A stretch of DNA of 64,000 bases from Whitmania pigra (lineage: Eukaryota; Annelida; Clitellata; Hirudinida; Haemopidae). The notes beneath the pieces were generated by a model that had not been told where the DNA came from, searched no databases, and was given only the letters and a program-made list of their open reading frames with translations. Location of the stretch: assembly GCA_021613335.1 (NCBI GenBank), contig JAJTWR010000266.1, forward strand, positions 5,699,501-5,763,500, written 5' to 3'. The position numbers were made by a program, and so were the translations under genes. Positions 17,543 through 28,694 of this stretch are shown here, piece after piece (the stretch's first letter is position 1; every line of letters begins with the position of its first letter).

Positions 17543-19328
17543 GGTAGGTATTTTATTTAAAGTCAGTTCAATAACGAGATGATTTAGACTGATTTAGATT
17601 TAAATGAAAATAATATGAAAGAAATAATTATATAAAATAATAATGTTTAAGCTATATGAGGCTTCTGCGATTTTCGATTGTCCATTTATATGTAATGTCT
17701 AAACTTCCGGGCTGCTTCATTGTTGTCGTTCCTCTTTCTGTTGTTAGAGTTCGCCTTAGTTTTGCTTGATCTGGACATTCTAAAAGAAAATATGTTATAG
17801 TCTCAGCCTTTTGAGGGCATGTGTTACATTTTCCGCAGTCGTGTCTTCTTAGTTTGTGTAGATAATTGTTTAGGGCGCATTTCTCAAGCCTGAGTCGGGA
17901 GATCAAGATCTCCTTCTTTCTCGATAGACATTGGAATCTGCATCGTTTTTCTACTTTATCCACTATTTCATGGTAGTGTCTACTTTCAAGGTTCTCATTC
18001 CATCTGTGCTGTCATTCTTTGATGATGTTCTGAATTATAATTCTTTTAATATCCATAGTGGATGCCGGTATGATGTGTTCGATTTGTTCTTTAATGGTGG
18101 CTGCTTTTGCTAATTTGTCCGCCTTTTCATTGCCTGGAATTCCTACGTGTGCAGGAACCCAAACTAGTGTAACGTCTCCTCCTGCCTCTTGTATATCAGA
18201 AATTAGCGATAGAACTCTATGAACTACATTGTCGATATAGGCATTGTTTCTGTCCTCTAGACTTCCGATTGAGCTTAGCGAATCACTCAGAATAAAAATC
18301 TTGAGTTTCGAAGATTGTTGCCTGAGAAATTGGAGACATAAATCTATTGCAGCCATTTCGGTCAAGCATATGCTACTGAGATGATGTTCGGATGATTATT
18401 TCCTTTTTATTTTTTGGAATGTATATACATTCCAAATTGATTGACTATTCCCGTCCTATCTTCAATTTTTGATGCATCTGTGTAGCAGAGAAGATTTTCA
18501 TGAAGATCTTCAATCTATTAGCATATTAGCTATTAGCTTCCTAAGTGGGTTTTCGGCTGTGGTTGTGAGGTTGGTTTTATCAATCTTGGGACATATTATT
18601 ATCCAGGGGGGTCTTTTGGAATTGGAGGATTTTCTTCTTGCGATGAATCTAATCAAGTTGGGTGGAATTTGTTTTTCTACGATTTCGTGTGGAGTTGAGT
18701 TTCCTTTGATTTGGCTTAGTCTAATTTGAGTTTTGGTTCTTTTTCCGTTCTCGGGAAAGTAGTATTCTTTTGTGGGGCTGGTAGGTATGGCTATTGATTT
18801 GGTGGCATGATTGGTAATGAATTGCTTTCTTCTAAGGTCAAGAGGGAGTTCTCCACATTCTATTTGTAGGCTTGAGACGCTAGTGCTTTTCATGCTTCCA
18901 CAGCATATTGCTAGCGCTTGTGATTGTATGCCATCATAGATTTTCTTTATCGTTTTTTCCGCTAGGTCAAGCGCTTCGCAACCGTAATCCAATATCGACC
19001 TTATAATGGCTCTATAGACTTGTAGAAGACTGGTTTTACTGGCTCCCCAGGTGTTACCTGATATAGCTCTCATAGCATTTAAAGTTTAGATCTTTAAACG
19101 TTTTTGACGTCGTCGCTGAACTGATGTGGCATGAGCTTTCCAACTAAGTCGGTCATCTAGGATTACTCCAAGAAAAGTTGCCGTTGAGGTCCTAGGTAAG
19201 GGTAGACCCATTATGTAAATGTCGTATAGGTCATTTTTTCGAGCATAGTTATTCCTGGTGAAAAGGACAGTTTGGGATTTTGTTGTGGATATCTTAAAAC
19301 CGTGGTTAGTAAGAAATTTGGTAGTAGG
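17543..19328 (-). mobile_element. I/Ingi-like LINE with RNase H, 5'-truncated
   Basis: On the minus strand the copy encodes the end of a reverse transcriptase (FLGVILDDRLSWKAH near 19190, VYRAIIRSILDYGCEAL near 19020-18960), then an RNase H (ELRQ-region MTEMAAIDLC, FILSDSLSSIGSLEDR, VTLVWVPAHVGIPGNEKADK, 18365-18090) and a Cys-rich C-terminus (CGKCNTCPQKAE, LLECPDQAKLRR). Several stops and frame breaks show it is dead. The 3' tail at 17543-17600 carries GTCTAAATCATCTCGTTATT and TGACTTTAAATAAAA, a diverged form of the same tail used by the SINEs here. The flanking 12-mers (17531-17542 and 19329-19340) are related, as expected for a target duplication. Confidence 0.8.
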
Positions 19329-19340
19329 AGGAAGAGTGTC

Positions 19341-19472
19341 ATGTAATGTAATGTTTTGTTAACGTCCATTGCTTATCTAGATGATTAGGATGGTGCACCC
19401 TATGATGGGTTTGAATCCCGCGCTGCCATCGTGAGAGGCGCAGCCTTAACGGTTAGGCCATGCGGGCGCACG
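19341..19472 (-). mobile_element. SINE family A (tRNA-Glu-like head), stacked copy
   Basis: The minus strand reads GCGCCCGCATGGCCTAACCG (A box region), then GCGCCTCTCACG with a CTC anticodon-like triplet, then GGGATTCAAACCC (B box), then the GTCC-type tail and an ATTAC microsatellite end. Flanking copies of GGAAGAGTGTC (19330-19340) and AGAAGAGTGTC (19474-19484) form a target duplication. Confidence 0.85.
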
Positions 19473-19484
19473 CAGAAGAGTGTC

Positions 19485-19544
19485 GGTTGGTTGGTTATTT
19501 ATTAACGTCCATTTCATAACTAGATGATTAGGACGGAGCCAGAT
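19485..19544 (-). mobile_element. Solo tail insertion, fourth in the stack
   Basis: A 60-bp minus-strand unit that is mostly the family A tail (GTCCTAATCATCTAGTTATG, then GGACGTTAATAAA) ending in an ACC microsatellite. The right flank is CGGAAGAGTGTC at 19545-19556, the fifth copy of the same target. Confidence 0.75.
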
Positions 19545-19599
19545 CGGAAGAGTGTCTCCTTCTGGCTCCTTATTTAGACTCTCGCCGGGCCTTGAAACA

Positions 19600-19703
19600 G
19601 TGTGCGCCCGCATGGCCTAATGGTTAAGTCTGCGCCTCTCACGATGGCAGCGGGAGCACCGTCCTAATCATCTAGATATGCAACGTACGTTAATAAAAAA
19701 CAT
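19600..19703 (+). mobile_element. SINE family A copy, first of a tandem pair
   Basis: Plus-strand copy with the tRNA-Glu-like head GCGCCCGCATGGCCTAATGG, an internal deletion that removes the B box, and the tail GTCCTAATCATCTAGATATG. Flanked by TTGAAACA at 19592-19599 and 19704-19711. Confidence 0.8.
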
Positions 19704-19711
19704 TTGAAACA

Positions 19712-19840
19712 AAGTGCGCCCGCATGGCCTAACGGTTAAGGCTGCGCCTCTCACGATGGCAGCACGGGATTCAAACCCCGCTGCGGGAGCACCGTCCTAA
19801 TCATCTAGATATGCAACGGACGTTAATAACGTTTATTTTC
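19712..19840 (+). mobile_element. SINE family A copy, best preserved
   Basis: Plus-strand copy. It keeps an A box (TGGCCTAACGG), a CTC anticodon-like loop, a B box (GGGATTCAAACCCCG) and a near-complete acceptor stem pairing (GCCCGCA with TGCGGGA), then the hairpin tail. Flanked by TTGAAACA at 19704-19711 and 19841-19848. The tail and the duplications mark it as a SINE, not a tRNA gene. Confidence 0.85.
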
Positions 19841-19848
19841 TTGAAACA

Positions 19849-20149
19849 AAGGAGTCCCCGCGCCGAGTCATTGTCGTTGTCCTGCATTTCACGCCTAGAG
19901 TTTGTGTGATGATGTAAGTGGGAGGAGTTCAGTGTCCAACACTGCGAGCCTATAAGATGGTTCAAGACTGAATTAAGCAAAGTAGATATAAATTTTGTTT
20001 TCATTTTTCAAGCAGCTACAAATTTAAAAAATTTGCAAACAGTGAACTAGAAAAAAAATCTCGACATTTAAGTGCAGACTGTTTTGAAAGATAAAAGAAT
20101 TATAGCCACTTGAAAGTACGAAAGATAAATTTCGTGTCAATGTTCACTG
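19849..20149. other. Unclassified sequence
   Basis: About 300 bp without a recognisable gene. The first part may be the continuation of the transposon into which the SINEs inserted. Confidence 0.25.
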
Positions 20150-20525
20150 ATTATGGATCAAGTAATTAATAGTTTAAAACAGAGATTCTCTGAGCATGGT
20201 TGTCTTAACGCAGACGTCGTGCAGAGATCGATCACATGGAATAAAATGTGGAGCATGTCTCCACTCAGACTGGCCTTTGTCGTCCGCTCAATTTATGACG
20301 TGCTGCCCTCACGCGACAACTTGCAGAAGTGGAAAATCATCCAGGATGCCAAATACACGCTCTGCAGAGAGAGACTCTCATACATGTCCTGTCCGGCTGC
20401 AGTTACGCACTTGCTCACGACCGCTTTACTTGGCGCCACAACCAGGTTCTCCTCGTGGCAGTTGATGCAACAAAGGTCTTCATAAACATCGAGACCAGGA
20501 AGTTGAACCCAGTCCGGGTTCAGAA
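20150..20525 (+). mobile_element. LINE C-terminal fragment
   Basis: One frame starts with WNKMWSMSPLRLAFVVRSIY and DVLPSRDNLQKW, and another continues LIHVLSGCSYALAHDRFTWR with HNQVL, the C-terminal zinc-binding region found at the end of many LINE reverse transcriptases. The fragment then joins a segment (ATKVFINIETRKLNPVRVQK) that recurs at 20750-20815 inside the next fragment, so the arrangement is mosaic. Confidence 0.65.
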
Positions 20526-20527
20526 AA

Positions 20528-20578
20528 AGGTTAGTTATTTATTTGATTATAGTCCGTTGCATGACTGAGATGATTTGG
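20528..20578 (-). mobile_element. LINE/SINE tail fragment
   Basis: Minus-strand copy of the hairpin tail (CCAAATCATCTCAGTCATGC, GGACTATAATC, then AAATAAATAA). It lies between two LINE fragments; no clear target duplication. Confidence 0.6.
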
Positions 20579-20616
20579 GGGGAAATTTCTGTCAGATCTG
20601 ATTTAAAATTTTTCGA

Positions 20617-22165
20617 TTGAATTTGGATTTGCATTTTCTGACGATGGATAACGTGGAAGCGATTGATGACAGTTTTCGAACCGTCGAAAATCGGACGAGT
20701 AGGAAAGTTGCCTTTTCTGCTTCGTCATTCCAGGAAGTCTCGGAGGAGAAGGCAACGAAGGTCTTCATCAAAATCGAGGCAAGGAAGCTGAATCCTTTCC
20801 GGGTTCAGAAGCAGGTTAGTGGGGTTCTGGGCAGGAACGATGTCAAGATCATAGCTTGCAAGGATCTTCTCAACACGATCATCATGAAGTCAAGGCGGCT
20901 CAAGGTCGTCAACTTCTACGCGCCTCCTGGGAAACCTTTCTCAAGAGACATGCTGGAGACCGTCCTGAACAAGACGCCATCGTATGCGGGGATTTAAATG
21001 CCCACTCTCCAATTTTCGGAGCTAGTCCCTCCGATTCGAGAGATAAGATCGTGGAAGATTTAACACCAAACCTAAACTTATTCATTTTAAATTCAGGTGA
21101 GGATACTCACATCGCAGCGAACGGTAGTGAGTCACCCATTGACGTCTCGCGGGCCTCTCCACATTGGGCGGCCAAAACTACTTGGAAGGTCCTCAATACA
21201 AGCCTTGGCAGCGATCACTTCAGCATCCAGATGACTATCAACAATAAAACTCTCCTCGAGGACCTGCAACCAGCGAGATTCAATCTGAGGACAATCAACT
21301 GGAACTCCTTTCAGGCCAAGTGTTCCTCTCTCATCCACCAGGATCTATCCTCAAATGACCTGGAGGAGAACACAAAGTTCATCACCGACTGCATCGCAAG
21401 TGCTGCCACAGACGATCTACAAGAGGCAGCGCAAGAGGCCTCTTGTTCCGTACTGGAACAGCGACTGCAAGGATGCATTCAAAGACAGAAATAGAAAGAG
21501 AGCTGTCTACCGGCGACTTTGATCAGAGTCGAGTCTTGAGGAATACAAGAAGGCAAAGGGTCAGTGGACCATTAAGAATGCGAAACGAGAATGTTGGCGG
21601 ATACACTGCGCCGGCTTTGACGGGTCGACGGGTGTCACTGCTCTCTGGAGATCCATCAAAGAGAAGAATGGCAATCGCTCCAGTCCATGAATCTCCCTGA
21701 TCACCTCTGATTCTGGTGTTCCACTCGGAAACTCAGAGAAAGCAGGAACGCTCGCCCGATCCTTTGCACAAGCCAGCAGCAACGCGAACCTCTCCCCGCT
21801 CTTCGCACAATCCAAGACTGCATGCCTGTGACCCTAGAACTCTTCGTCCCGGAGGACTCTTCCATTTCTGATCCCATCAGCGTTTCCGAAGTCCTCGATG
21901 CACTAAGGAAATGTGGGAATTCGTCTCCAGGACCTGACGGCATCCATTACAAGATGATCAGAAGGCTCCTCATCACCAGTTTCAAAGTGGTCGTAGCCCT
22001 CTTCAACCAGTCCTGGTTATCAGGAATGGTTCCCTCCTCCTGGAAGAGAGAGGACGGCCGTCCCAATCCATAAGAAAGGGAAGCCTCCCGCACTGCCCTC
22101 TTCCTATAGGCCCATATCTCTAACGTCCACTCTCTGCAAACTGTTGGAGCGGGTGATTGCCACGA
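20617..22165 (+). mobile_element. I/Jockey-like LINE: ORF1 end, endonuclease and RT start
   Basis: A first frame (20617-20997) holds a nucleic-acid-binding-like segment and KSRRLKVVNFYAPPGKPF, the start of the apurinic endonuclease. The next frame continues CGDLNAHSPIFGAS, SGEDTHIAANGSESPIDVSR and SLGSDHFSI (to about 21235), covering endonuclease motifs. After more frameshifts the reverse transcriptase begins (NSSPGPDGIHYKMIRRL at about 21920-21970; PISLTSTLCKLLERVIATRL near 22110-22170). The element then stops; 22170-22270 looks like another tail, with a GGTGGC/GCCACC stem. Confidence 0.75.
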
Positions 22166-22270
22166 GACTCACATAATTAAATAAATAATGCAAGACGCAT
22201 TTATACGGTGGCTTTGAGGTCCTGTGATTCGGACTTACGCCACCATAAAGATTATCTTATCTGATTTGAT

Positions 22271-23560
22271 TTGAACCTGCTGCGCATCTTCCTAACCCAG
22301 GTTTATTAGTGATGTTAGCTGTGAGCGCTCTTCCTCCAAGCTTAATTTAATAAAAAACTACCTTCGATCATCGATCTAGGTACGGCTTACAGAATTGGCA
22401 GTTCTCTCTATAGAACTGGAACTTGCCTATGGACCGAAGTTTGTGACTGTTTTAAAAAAAACGTTGCGGAAAGAAAAACGCAGAAATTTGTTTGTAAATT
22501 TTTAATTTGATTGCAGTTTCATGAAAATAAATATTTGAAGGTTAAAGGATTATTACCGGTCAAGAGGGAGGCAAATCTTATGACGCCCCCGGTGGAAAAA
22601 AACAGTTGGTTCGCCAGCATGTCCGGAAAGGGTAAATAAGCAGTCACATACTTGGCTGGAGAAGTTAAACGGGGATGTCATTCCAGTTTTTTGCAAGGGG
22701 GCAAACCTCATAAAACATGAGATGACCTTTTTTTGCGTCTAGTCGGGGATGGGACGTTTCCTCCCTTACCCCAAATTACGTCCCTGCTTGGAATTTCCAT
22801 TTTTATGGGTGTTATCAAAGCTTTAAGCGATATACAAGACATGAAGGCCACGTCAATCTGCCCAGATAGCAAGAAGTAGGAGGGCCACATAAGGCTCTTA
22901 GCATAAACCTGCTGGCAAACCATTGTTATGGAGAAGCAATAAAATAATGGCTGTCTGTTAGATGCTCATTGCTGATACGCTGGGAACTACATATGCTAGA
23001 CAGGGGGCTAAGAGAGAAAGTTCCCAGGGACCCGGCAATTTTTAGGGGCCTTCTCGGGTTTTAAAACTTTTATTTTATTTGTCCACTACCGAATTGAAAT
23101 AAAATAGAGGCGTTTAGCCGGTATGCAGAGATGGGCAGTATTTCAAATACAAGTAGGCTAACTTGTTGATTTGAACGTTTCCATTAAAATTTAAAACATA
23201 TTTTTACGTGGTCAACGAAGAATATCAATAAATGAAACTTAACATGTAGGCGAATTTATAGTTTTTCGGTCTTCGACACTCATATGGTGGCTCAGCTCCT
23301 ATGATGTTCATGAATAATTAATTACCAGGACGCTAAAGTGGCCTACTGCTGTATACGTATACGTGAGGACTGAACTTTGAGGGGGTGGGGGAGAGTTGGA
23401 TCGCGTCGGTATGTTGCATTTATTTGATTCCATCTGCTAGTTAATTTGGCTAGTTAATTGTAGTTTCACAATATTAAGATCTAATTAGGCGATCTTTAAC
23501 CTTGTTAAGCTTTGGGCTTCGCTGATGATTGTGAAAATTATTATAGCTTGACGCAAGAAA
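22271..23560. other. Gene-free sequence upstream of the dehydrogenase
   Basis: No gene found. Short GC-rich patches at about 22560-22600 and 22680-22760 look like transposon ends but I could not pair them. Confidence 0.3.
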
Positions 23561-25835
23561 ATGAGTAAGAGCTCGGTTAGTTCTCTATGTTACATTGTTC
23601 ATTACTTTCAAAACAAATTAAGTCTTGTCATCAGCTTGTTAATTAAACAAATCTAAATTTGTCATACGAAGTGTGTCATCTGTGTGTCAGGAAAATTAGG
23701 AACATATTATTGTGATTGAAAATTGTTACATTTTTTCCTTGAAAGAATTTTTTTTACTGATCAATTAGGATTCACTTAAATGGGGCATCATTGGAACAGG
23801 CAAAATAGCTTTTGACTTTTGCACTGCCTTAACTTTTGTTGGAAGAAAGGACCACGAAATAGTTGCTGTGGCATCAAGAAACCTTAATAATGCAGAAGAG
23901 TTTGCTTCAAATTTTTGCATAAAAAGGTGCTATGGTAGCTATTTAAAACTCTGTTCTGATCCAAGTGTTGATATTGTCTATGTTGGAACTGTAACATCTG
24001 ATCACTTTAATAGTACAATGATGGCTCTTCAATCAGGGAAGCATGTCCTTTGTGAAAAACCTATGAGCATCACTCTGTCTCAGTGTGAGCAAGTCATTCA
24101 GTTGGCCAAATCAAAAAATTTGCTTTTTGTTGAGGGTATTTGGTCAAAATTTCTACCTGCCTATAGCAAAATTAAAGAAGAACTAAGGAACTGCATAATT
24201 GGCAATGTTTTAATGCTTTCCATTGAATTTGGAATGAAATTTGATTGGGATTCCAAAGTGCAAATAGTGGACAAGTTTATGGGAGGAGGAACCACCCTGG
24301 GTCTTGGATGTTATGCAGTTCATTTTGCAAATTTTGTTTTCGATTGTGAAAGACCAATCAAAGTTATAGCAACTGGTAAAATGCATTCTAGGGGCTTGGA
24401 TGAAGAATCTCAAATTACTCTCATCTATAGTGGAGGAAGAATTGCACAGATCTCCTTAAGCACTACGTGCAACTATTCAAATGATGCCACAATATATGGC
24501 ACAAAAGGGTTTATTAGAGCGAAAAACTTTTGGTGCTGTGAGGAAGTTCAGTCTCCATCAGGATCTGTCTTATTTAATTTTACAGAAAATACTCCTGAAA
24601 CCAACTACCCAAAAACAATTGGCTTTTATTACGAACTACAAAAAGTTAGGGAAACACTTTTAAGTGGTAAGATTTCTTGTGATGAAGTCTCCCACCAAGA
24701 TAGCTTGATTGCATCTGAAGTTTTGAATCTAGCTTTTGAGCAGCTTGAGTTGAATTACAGGTTAGTTATTTGTTTGAGCCATAACTAGGAACTGATAATT
24801 ATTCATTATTTCAGCAATGAAGAACCCATTAATTTAGAAAGAAAGTCAATCGGCTGGGGTATAATCAGTACTGGAAGAATAGCAAATGATTTTTGTCTAG
24901 CATTGAATAGCATTTTAGAGAGTGGTCATAAAATCATCGCTGTATCCTCCCGGAATATCAAAGATGCTAAAAACTTTGCTGAAAAATATAATATTTTGAG
25001 ATACTATGGAGATTACAAAGAAATTCTTCAGGATAAAGAGGTTGATATTGTATATATAGCATGTGTCAACTCACTACATGCAGAATTATCAAAGTTTTTT
25101 CTTTCTGCTGGAAAGGCTGTATTGTGTGAGAAACCAATGAGCACTACATTTGATGACACTTTGGGAGTGATTGAGTGTGCCAAAAAGTTTGAAATCCTCT
25201 TTGTAGAAGGATTTTGGACAAGATATTTTCCAGCTTACAAACAGCTCAGAAAAGAATTACAACAACAAACTATTGGTAACATAAGACTTGTACATATCGA
25301 ATTTGGAGTTCCATTTAACTGGATTGTTAATGAAAGAATTTTAAGAAAAGATTTGGGTGGTGGCATTACCTTAGATATAGGATGTTATGCCATTCAGCTT
25401 GTTTGTCTAATATTTAAAAACAAGTACCCTTCAAAAATTATAGCCAATGGAACCTTGCATAAGGATACAGGTGTGGATAACCAGGTTGCAGTCACCCTTT
25501 TATATGATGATCAGGCATCTGCACAAATTCTCTTGAATGGGTCGTGTGCTTTGTCTAACTCTGCTACCATTTATGGCACACTTGGAAAAATCTTCATCCC
25601 GTCACCTTTCTGGTGTCCATCGGAACTACAGACACCATCTCATAACTTCACATTTGAAATTCCAAGTTCTGATAATAAGTATGAGTACATAAACTCTGGG
25701 GGTTTGATTTATGAAATTGAAGCTGTGAGAGAGGCCTTCATCTCTGGTTTAAAAGAAATGCCTGAAATAACTCTTGATGAATGCCTATTAATTTCTAAAA
25801 TTCAAACTGAAATTTTGAACCAAATAAATGTTTAG
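23561..25835 (+). CDS. DHDH: Dihydrodiol dehydrogenase-like protein with two fused enzyme domains
   Basis: Gfo/Idh/MocA-family oxidoreductase, related to trans-1,2-dihydrobenzene-1,2-diol dehydrogenase, which uses NADP+ on dihydrodiols and sugars in the cytosol. Exons: 23561-23575 (MSKSS), 23769-24760, 24815-25835; introns GT-AG; total 2028 nt, 675 residues. Domain 1 (about residues 8-330) has the nucleotide-binding WGIIGTGKIA, catalytic CEKPMS and GGGTTLGLGCY. Domain 2 (about 345-675) repeats WGIISTGRIA, CEKPMS and GGGITLDIGCY. The family is normally a single domain of about 330 residues, so this is a tandem duplication fused by a 54-bp intron that replaces stop and start. Domain 1 has Gly where domain 2 and the human enzyme have Asp in the motif before the conserved Tyr, hinting at altered activity. 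The alternative is two adjacent genes with a missed start, since domain 2 lacks a clear own first exon. Confidence 0.85.
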
Positions 25836-26879
25836 TTTATATTTATACTTATGACATGGATTGCCAGCAAATTACTGCTTTTGCAAGAATTGTTTGCATG
25901 CTACATTTAATTATCTTCTTGATGAAGTTTATCATGCGAAATTTACAATTTAGTTTGGAATGAGTATATTAAAACTTAACAAGATTTGCTCAGTTATTAA
26001 ATGTGTTGAAAATTCTAAACATCGTTGGCAATTGTGAAGCTGATAATCGATGAGTGTGTACTTATGATTTAAAGTGTCTCAAAGTCAGAATACAAAACTT
26101 GATGTTTGAACAGGAAAAATCTCTGAAAGAGTGAACTATAAAAAAGCAAGGTAATTCAAGTATACAATTTGGACATATAAATGAGACAAATTTGATCAAT
26201 TATCGTCATCGTTGTAGAGTCAACCTTGTAAACCGCGTGTTGGGGGTTCAAACGAAATGGTTTTCAAAATTTCTTGTTAGTGAGGAATTAATGTTCAACA
26301 GCAACAATTTTCCAAGTTTATGGGTTATATTAAAGATATTATTAAATTATAAGATAGATGCTTGATAAGTTTAACTTTTTATTATCAGATGAGTTCGAAC
26401 TTCGAAGAACTTTTAAACGGTCTCGCATCATGAATCATTTCTAATAAAATATGGCTATTCTGTGACAAAAACCAGAGTTAAATCCGGCTTGGTCGATGTA
26501 AGTAAAAAGAGAGAAAGCTGTTCCAGATCTGAAGTGGTAATAGCGGTGGCGTAGCAACTATTTTTTGACGCCCGGGGCGGTCATAAGGTTCCTCATCCCA
26601 CCACCAATAGGTCGTTGATAATCTTTTTAAATCCCTGAAAGCCCTCAAATATTTATGTTCATGTAACTATTCATAATAATAATTTTAAACCGTTGTTATT
26701 AGTCCCATTTCATCTTATTACAGTGTTCGTACACATACATATGTATAACTCGGTGGGCGGAAGAAATGGAAAAGAAAATCAATCAATGGAAAAGGGAGTA
26801 GTTGGGGTTGCCATCATCAATATCGTCTATTGCTCTCTCCGATAGGAGTACACGATTGAGACTGCCGCTCAGGCTCCAC
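25836..26879. other. Downstream flank, no gene
   Basis: AT-rich. A possible hAT-like end (GGTGGCGTAGCAACT at about 26547, followed by GACGCCCGGGGCGG) may pair with CTAGCTATGCCTCCGCACTG at about 28074-28093, but the target duplication is not evident. Confidence 0.3.
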
Positions 26880-27365
26880 AACTCAAAAGACAAAACTCAG
26901 AGCGCAAGAAGAGATCGACGCCTCAGAGGCAATTTTAGCTTTTGACGAAACAAGAGGGTCTATTCAGGTTGACAATGCAACAAAGCCAGACCAATTTACA
27001 ACATGAGGACTTCCAAGGATCCGTCAGGTGAAAATACATTTGGCGAATCTCCCCTCCGTTTGGCATTCACGTTCAGATCGGACCAATTTGCAGAAATGGG
27101 GGATAGACCAAGACCAAGATGTTCCAAGTCACTCCAGCTTTCGTCATACAAGTACGCCCTTGCCTAAGGGAGCTATACATGGCGGCATTAAAAGATCTTG
27201 CAGATCATGCTCGAGGCATTCAAACGACATGCTCCCGGGCAAATGCCCGAAGAGTTGCGTCAGCAAGGTTATACTTCTTAAGGAAGGGCTCGTCACAACG
27301 CCGCTATTGTTATTAATATTGTTCTTTTCTTGCTTGATTCAAATCTATTTGAAAACTCTTTGAAG
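26880..27365 (+). mobile_element. LINE C-terminal fragment
   Basis: Frameshifted pieces resemble the fragment at 20150-20525: NLQKWG near 27088 and, in another frame, a Cys-poor SYKYALA..YTWRH-like stretch around 27150-27185. The start (CTCAGAGCGCAAGA) is shared with about 49785-49800. Ends are not defined. Confidence 0.45.
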
Positions 27366-28310
27366 AAGTCAGGAAGGAGACTTAGGCAAAAATTAGAATG
27401 TTGTCAAGAAGGGATCCGTTCAATTGGAGTGGAAGAAAAGTTCATCTATGCTTCGATATATATCTATCCATTTAGTTAATGTTATGTCACAACACCACAA
27501 TGTTATGTTTCTCTAAACAGTTCCTCACTATTTAAATCACATCTTAAAAAACACATTCTATCCACTTGTTGAACCTGTTATCCACATTTCCACCTTATCA
27601 TTCATTTTATTATCCTGGTTTTTTCCTCGTTGATTACATCGCTTATTCATTATTCCGATTATTCATCGTCTCTCAGTTGTTGCCATTAATTTTCACCTGT
27701 CGTTACCATTAGAAATTTATATATATGCAAAGACCCTTTCAAACGCCCCTTTAAATTTGTCAAATTGAAACAACCTATCCCCTAGACGGGAATTAATTCC
27801 CTTGGGATAGTTCATTAATGAATTTGTGAATCTTTTTTTGGTGTGATTTTTTTTGGCTATTTGAATATAGTTTTTTGAAAATAAACGAATTCAAACCTGA
27901 AAAAAAAAGAACGAGATCCAAAGAAGGGACTTGGTATTTGTTTGTAATAATTTACAATTTAATTTAGTTTAATAACTTTTTACTATAAATTTTACTGAGC
28001 TGTTTTAACAAATTGATATTATTAAACGTCGGGGAGGTGCCAAATTATCCGTTTCGCCCAGGCGCCGAAACCTCTAGCTATGCCTCCGCACTGGTTGTTG
28101 CATCTTTTTCAAGTTGTATTTAATTGGATTTATTACCCAACAATCTTAAAATTCATCCACTTTTTATCATTGCTGAAGTCTGCAATAAATAGAGCCGAAG
28201 TAAACCAAATCTTTGGATCAAAGTGACCGTAACAAGATTTGATCAACTTTGAAAATAATCTTCGATATATTATGTAATCTGTACTCTACTTGCTGTAGAG
28301 TAGTTATTAT
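27366..28310. other. LINE 3' UTR-like and unclassified sequence
   Basis: Around 27510-27560 the reading LFKSHLKKHI recalls the last residues of L2/CR1 ORF2, followed by a T-rich stretch ending in an A-run at 27900. The remainder shows no gene. Confidence 0.3.
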
Positions 28311-28367
28311 TTTTATTATTATTATTATTGTTGTTGTTGTTGTTGTTGTTGTTGCTGTTATTTCTTC

Positions 28368-28455
<88 letters not shown>

Positions 28456-28480
28456 CATTATCACTATCACTATCACTATC

Positions 28481-28527
<47 letters not shown>

Positions 28528-28545
28528 TATATTATTATTATTATA
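28311..28545. repeat. Compound microsatellite (ATT, TTG, ATTATC)
   Basis: A run of ATT, then TTG, then a long ATT tract, then hexamers of ATTATC and ACTATC, then ATT again. All six-frame ORFs here are simple-repeat artefacts. Confidence 0.95.
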
Positions 28546-28694
28546 TTATGTTGCAACCAGGGACGCTCCCACTTGGAATAAACTGAAATAAGTTGGGAAA
28601 ATGAGGATTAAAAATTTAAATACATCTTATAATAATTCCTATAAGGTTTAGGATTCCGAGTTACAACAAATATTTAAAATAAAATAATATTCGC

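Noticed and set aside
19541..19552. Sequencing-adapter contamination (AGATCGGAAGAG)
   Set aside because: The 12 bases match a common adapter start, but the GGAAGAG part is explained by the repeated target sequence seen five times, and the match does not continue into the adapter.
19712..19790. tRNA-Glu (CTC) gene
   Set aside because: The cloverleaf-like sequence continues into a LINE tail, is present in several copies with deletions, and is flanked by target duplications; it is a SINE.
23561..25835. Horizontal transfer from bacteria
   Set aside because: Introns, composition like the neighbouring genes and closest resemblance to animal dihydrodiol dehydrogenases argue for a native gene.
26545..28095. 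Complete hAT element bounded by GGTGGCGTAGCAAC and its rough inverse
   Set aside because: The ends match only loosely, no 8-bp duplication is visible, and the interior is a mix of LINE pieces.
28249..28591. Poly-Tyr, poly-Leu and poly-Ile ORFs
   Set aside because: Translations of the microsatellite; no coding signal outside it.
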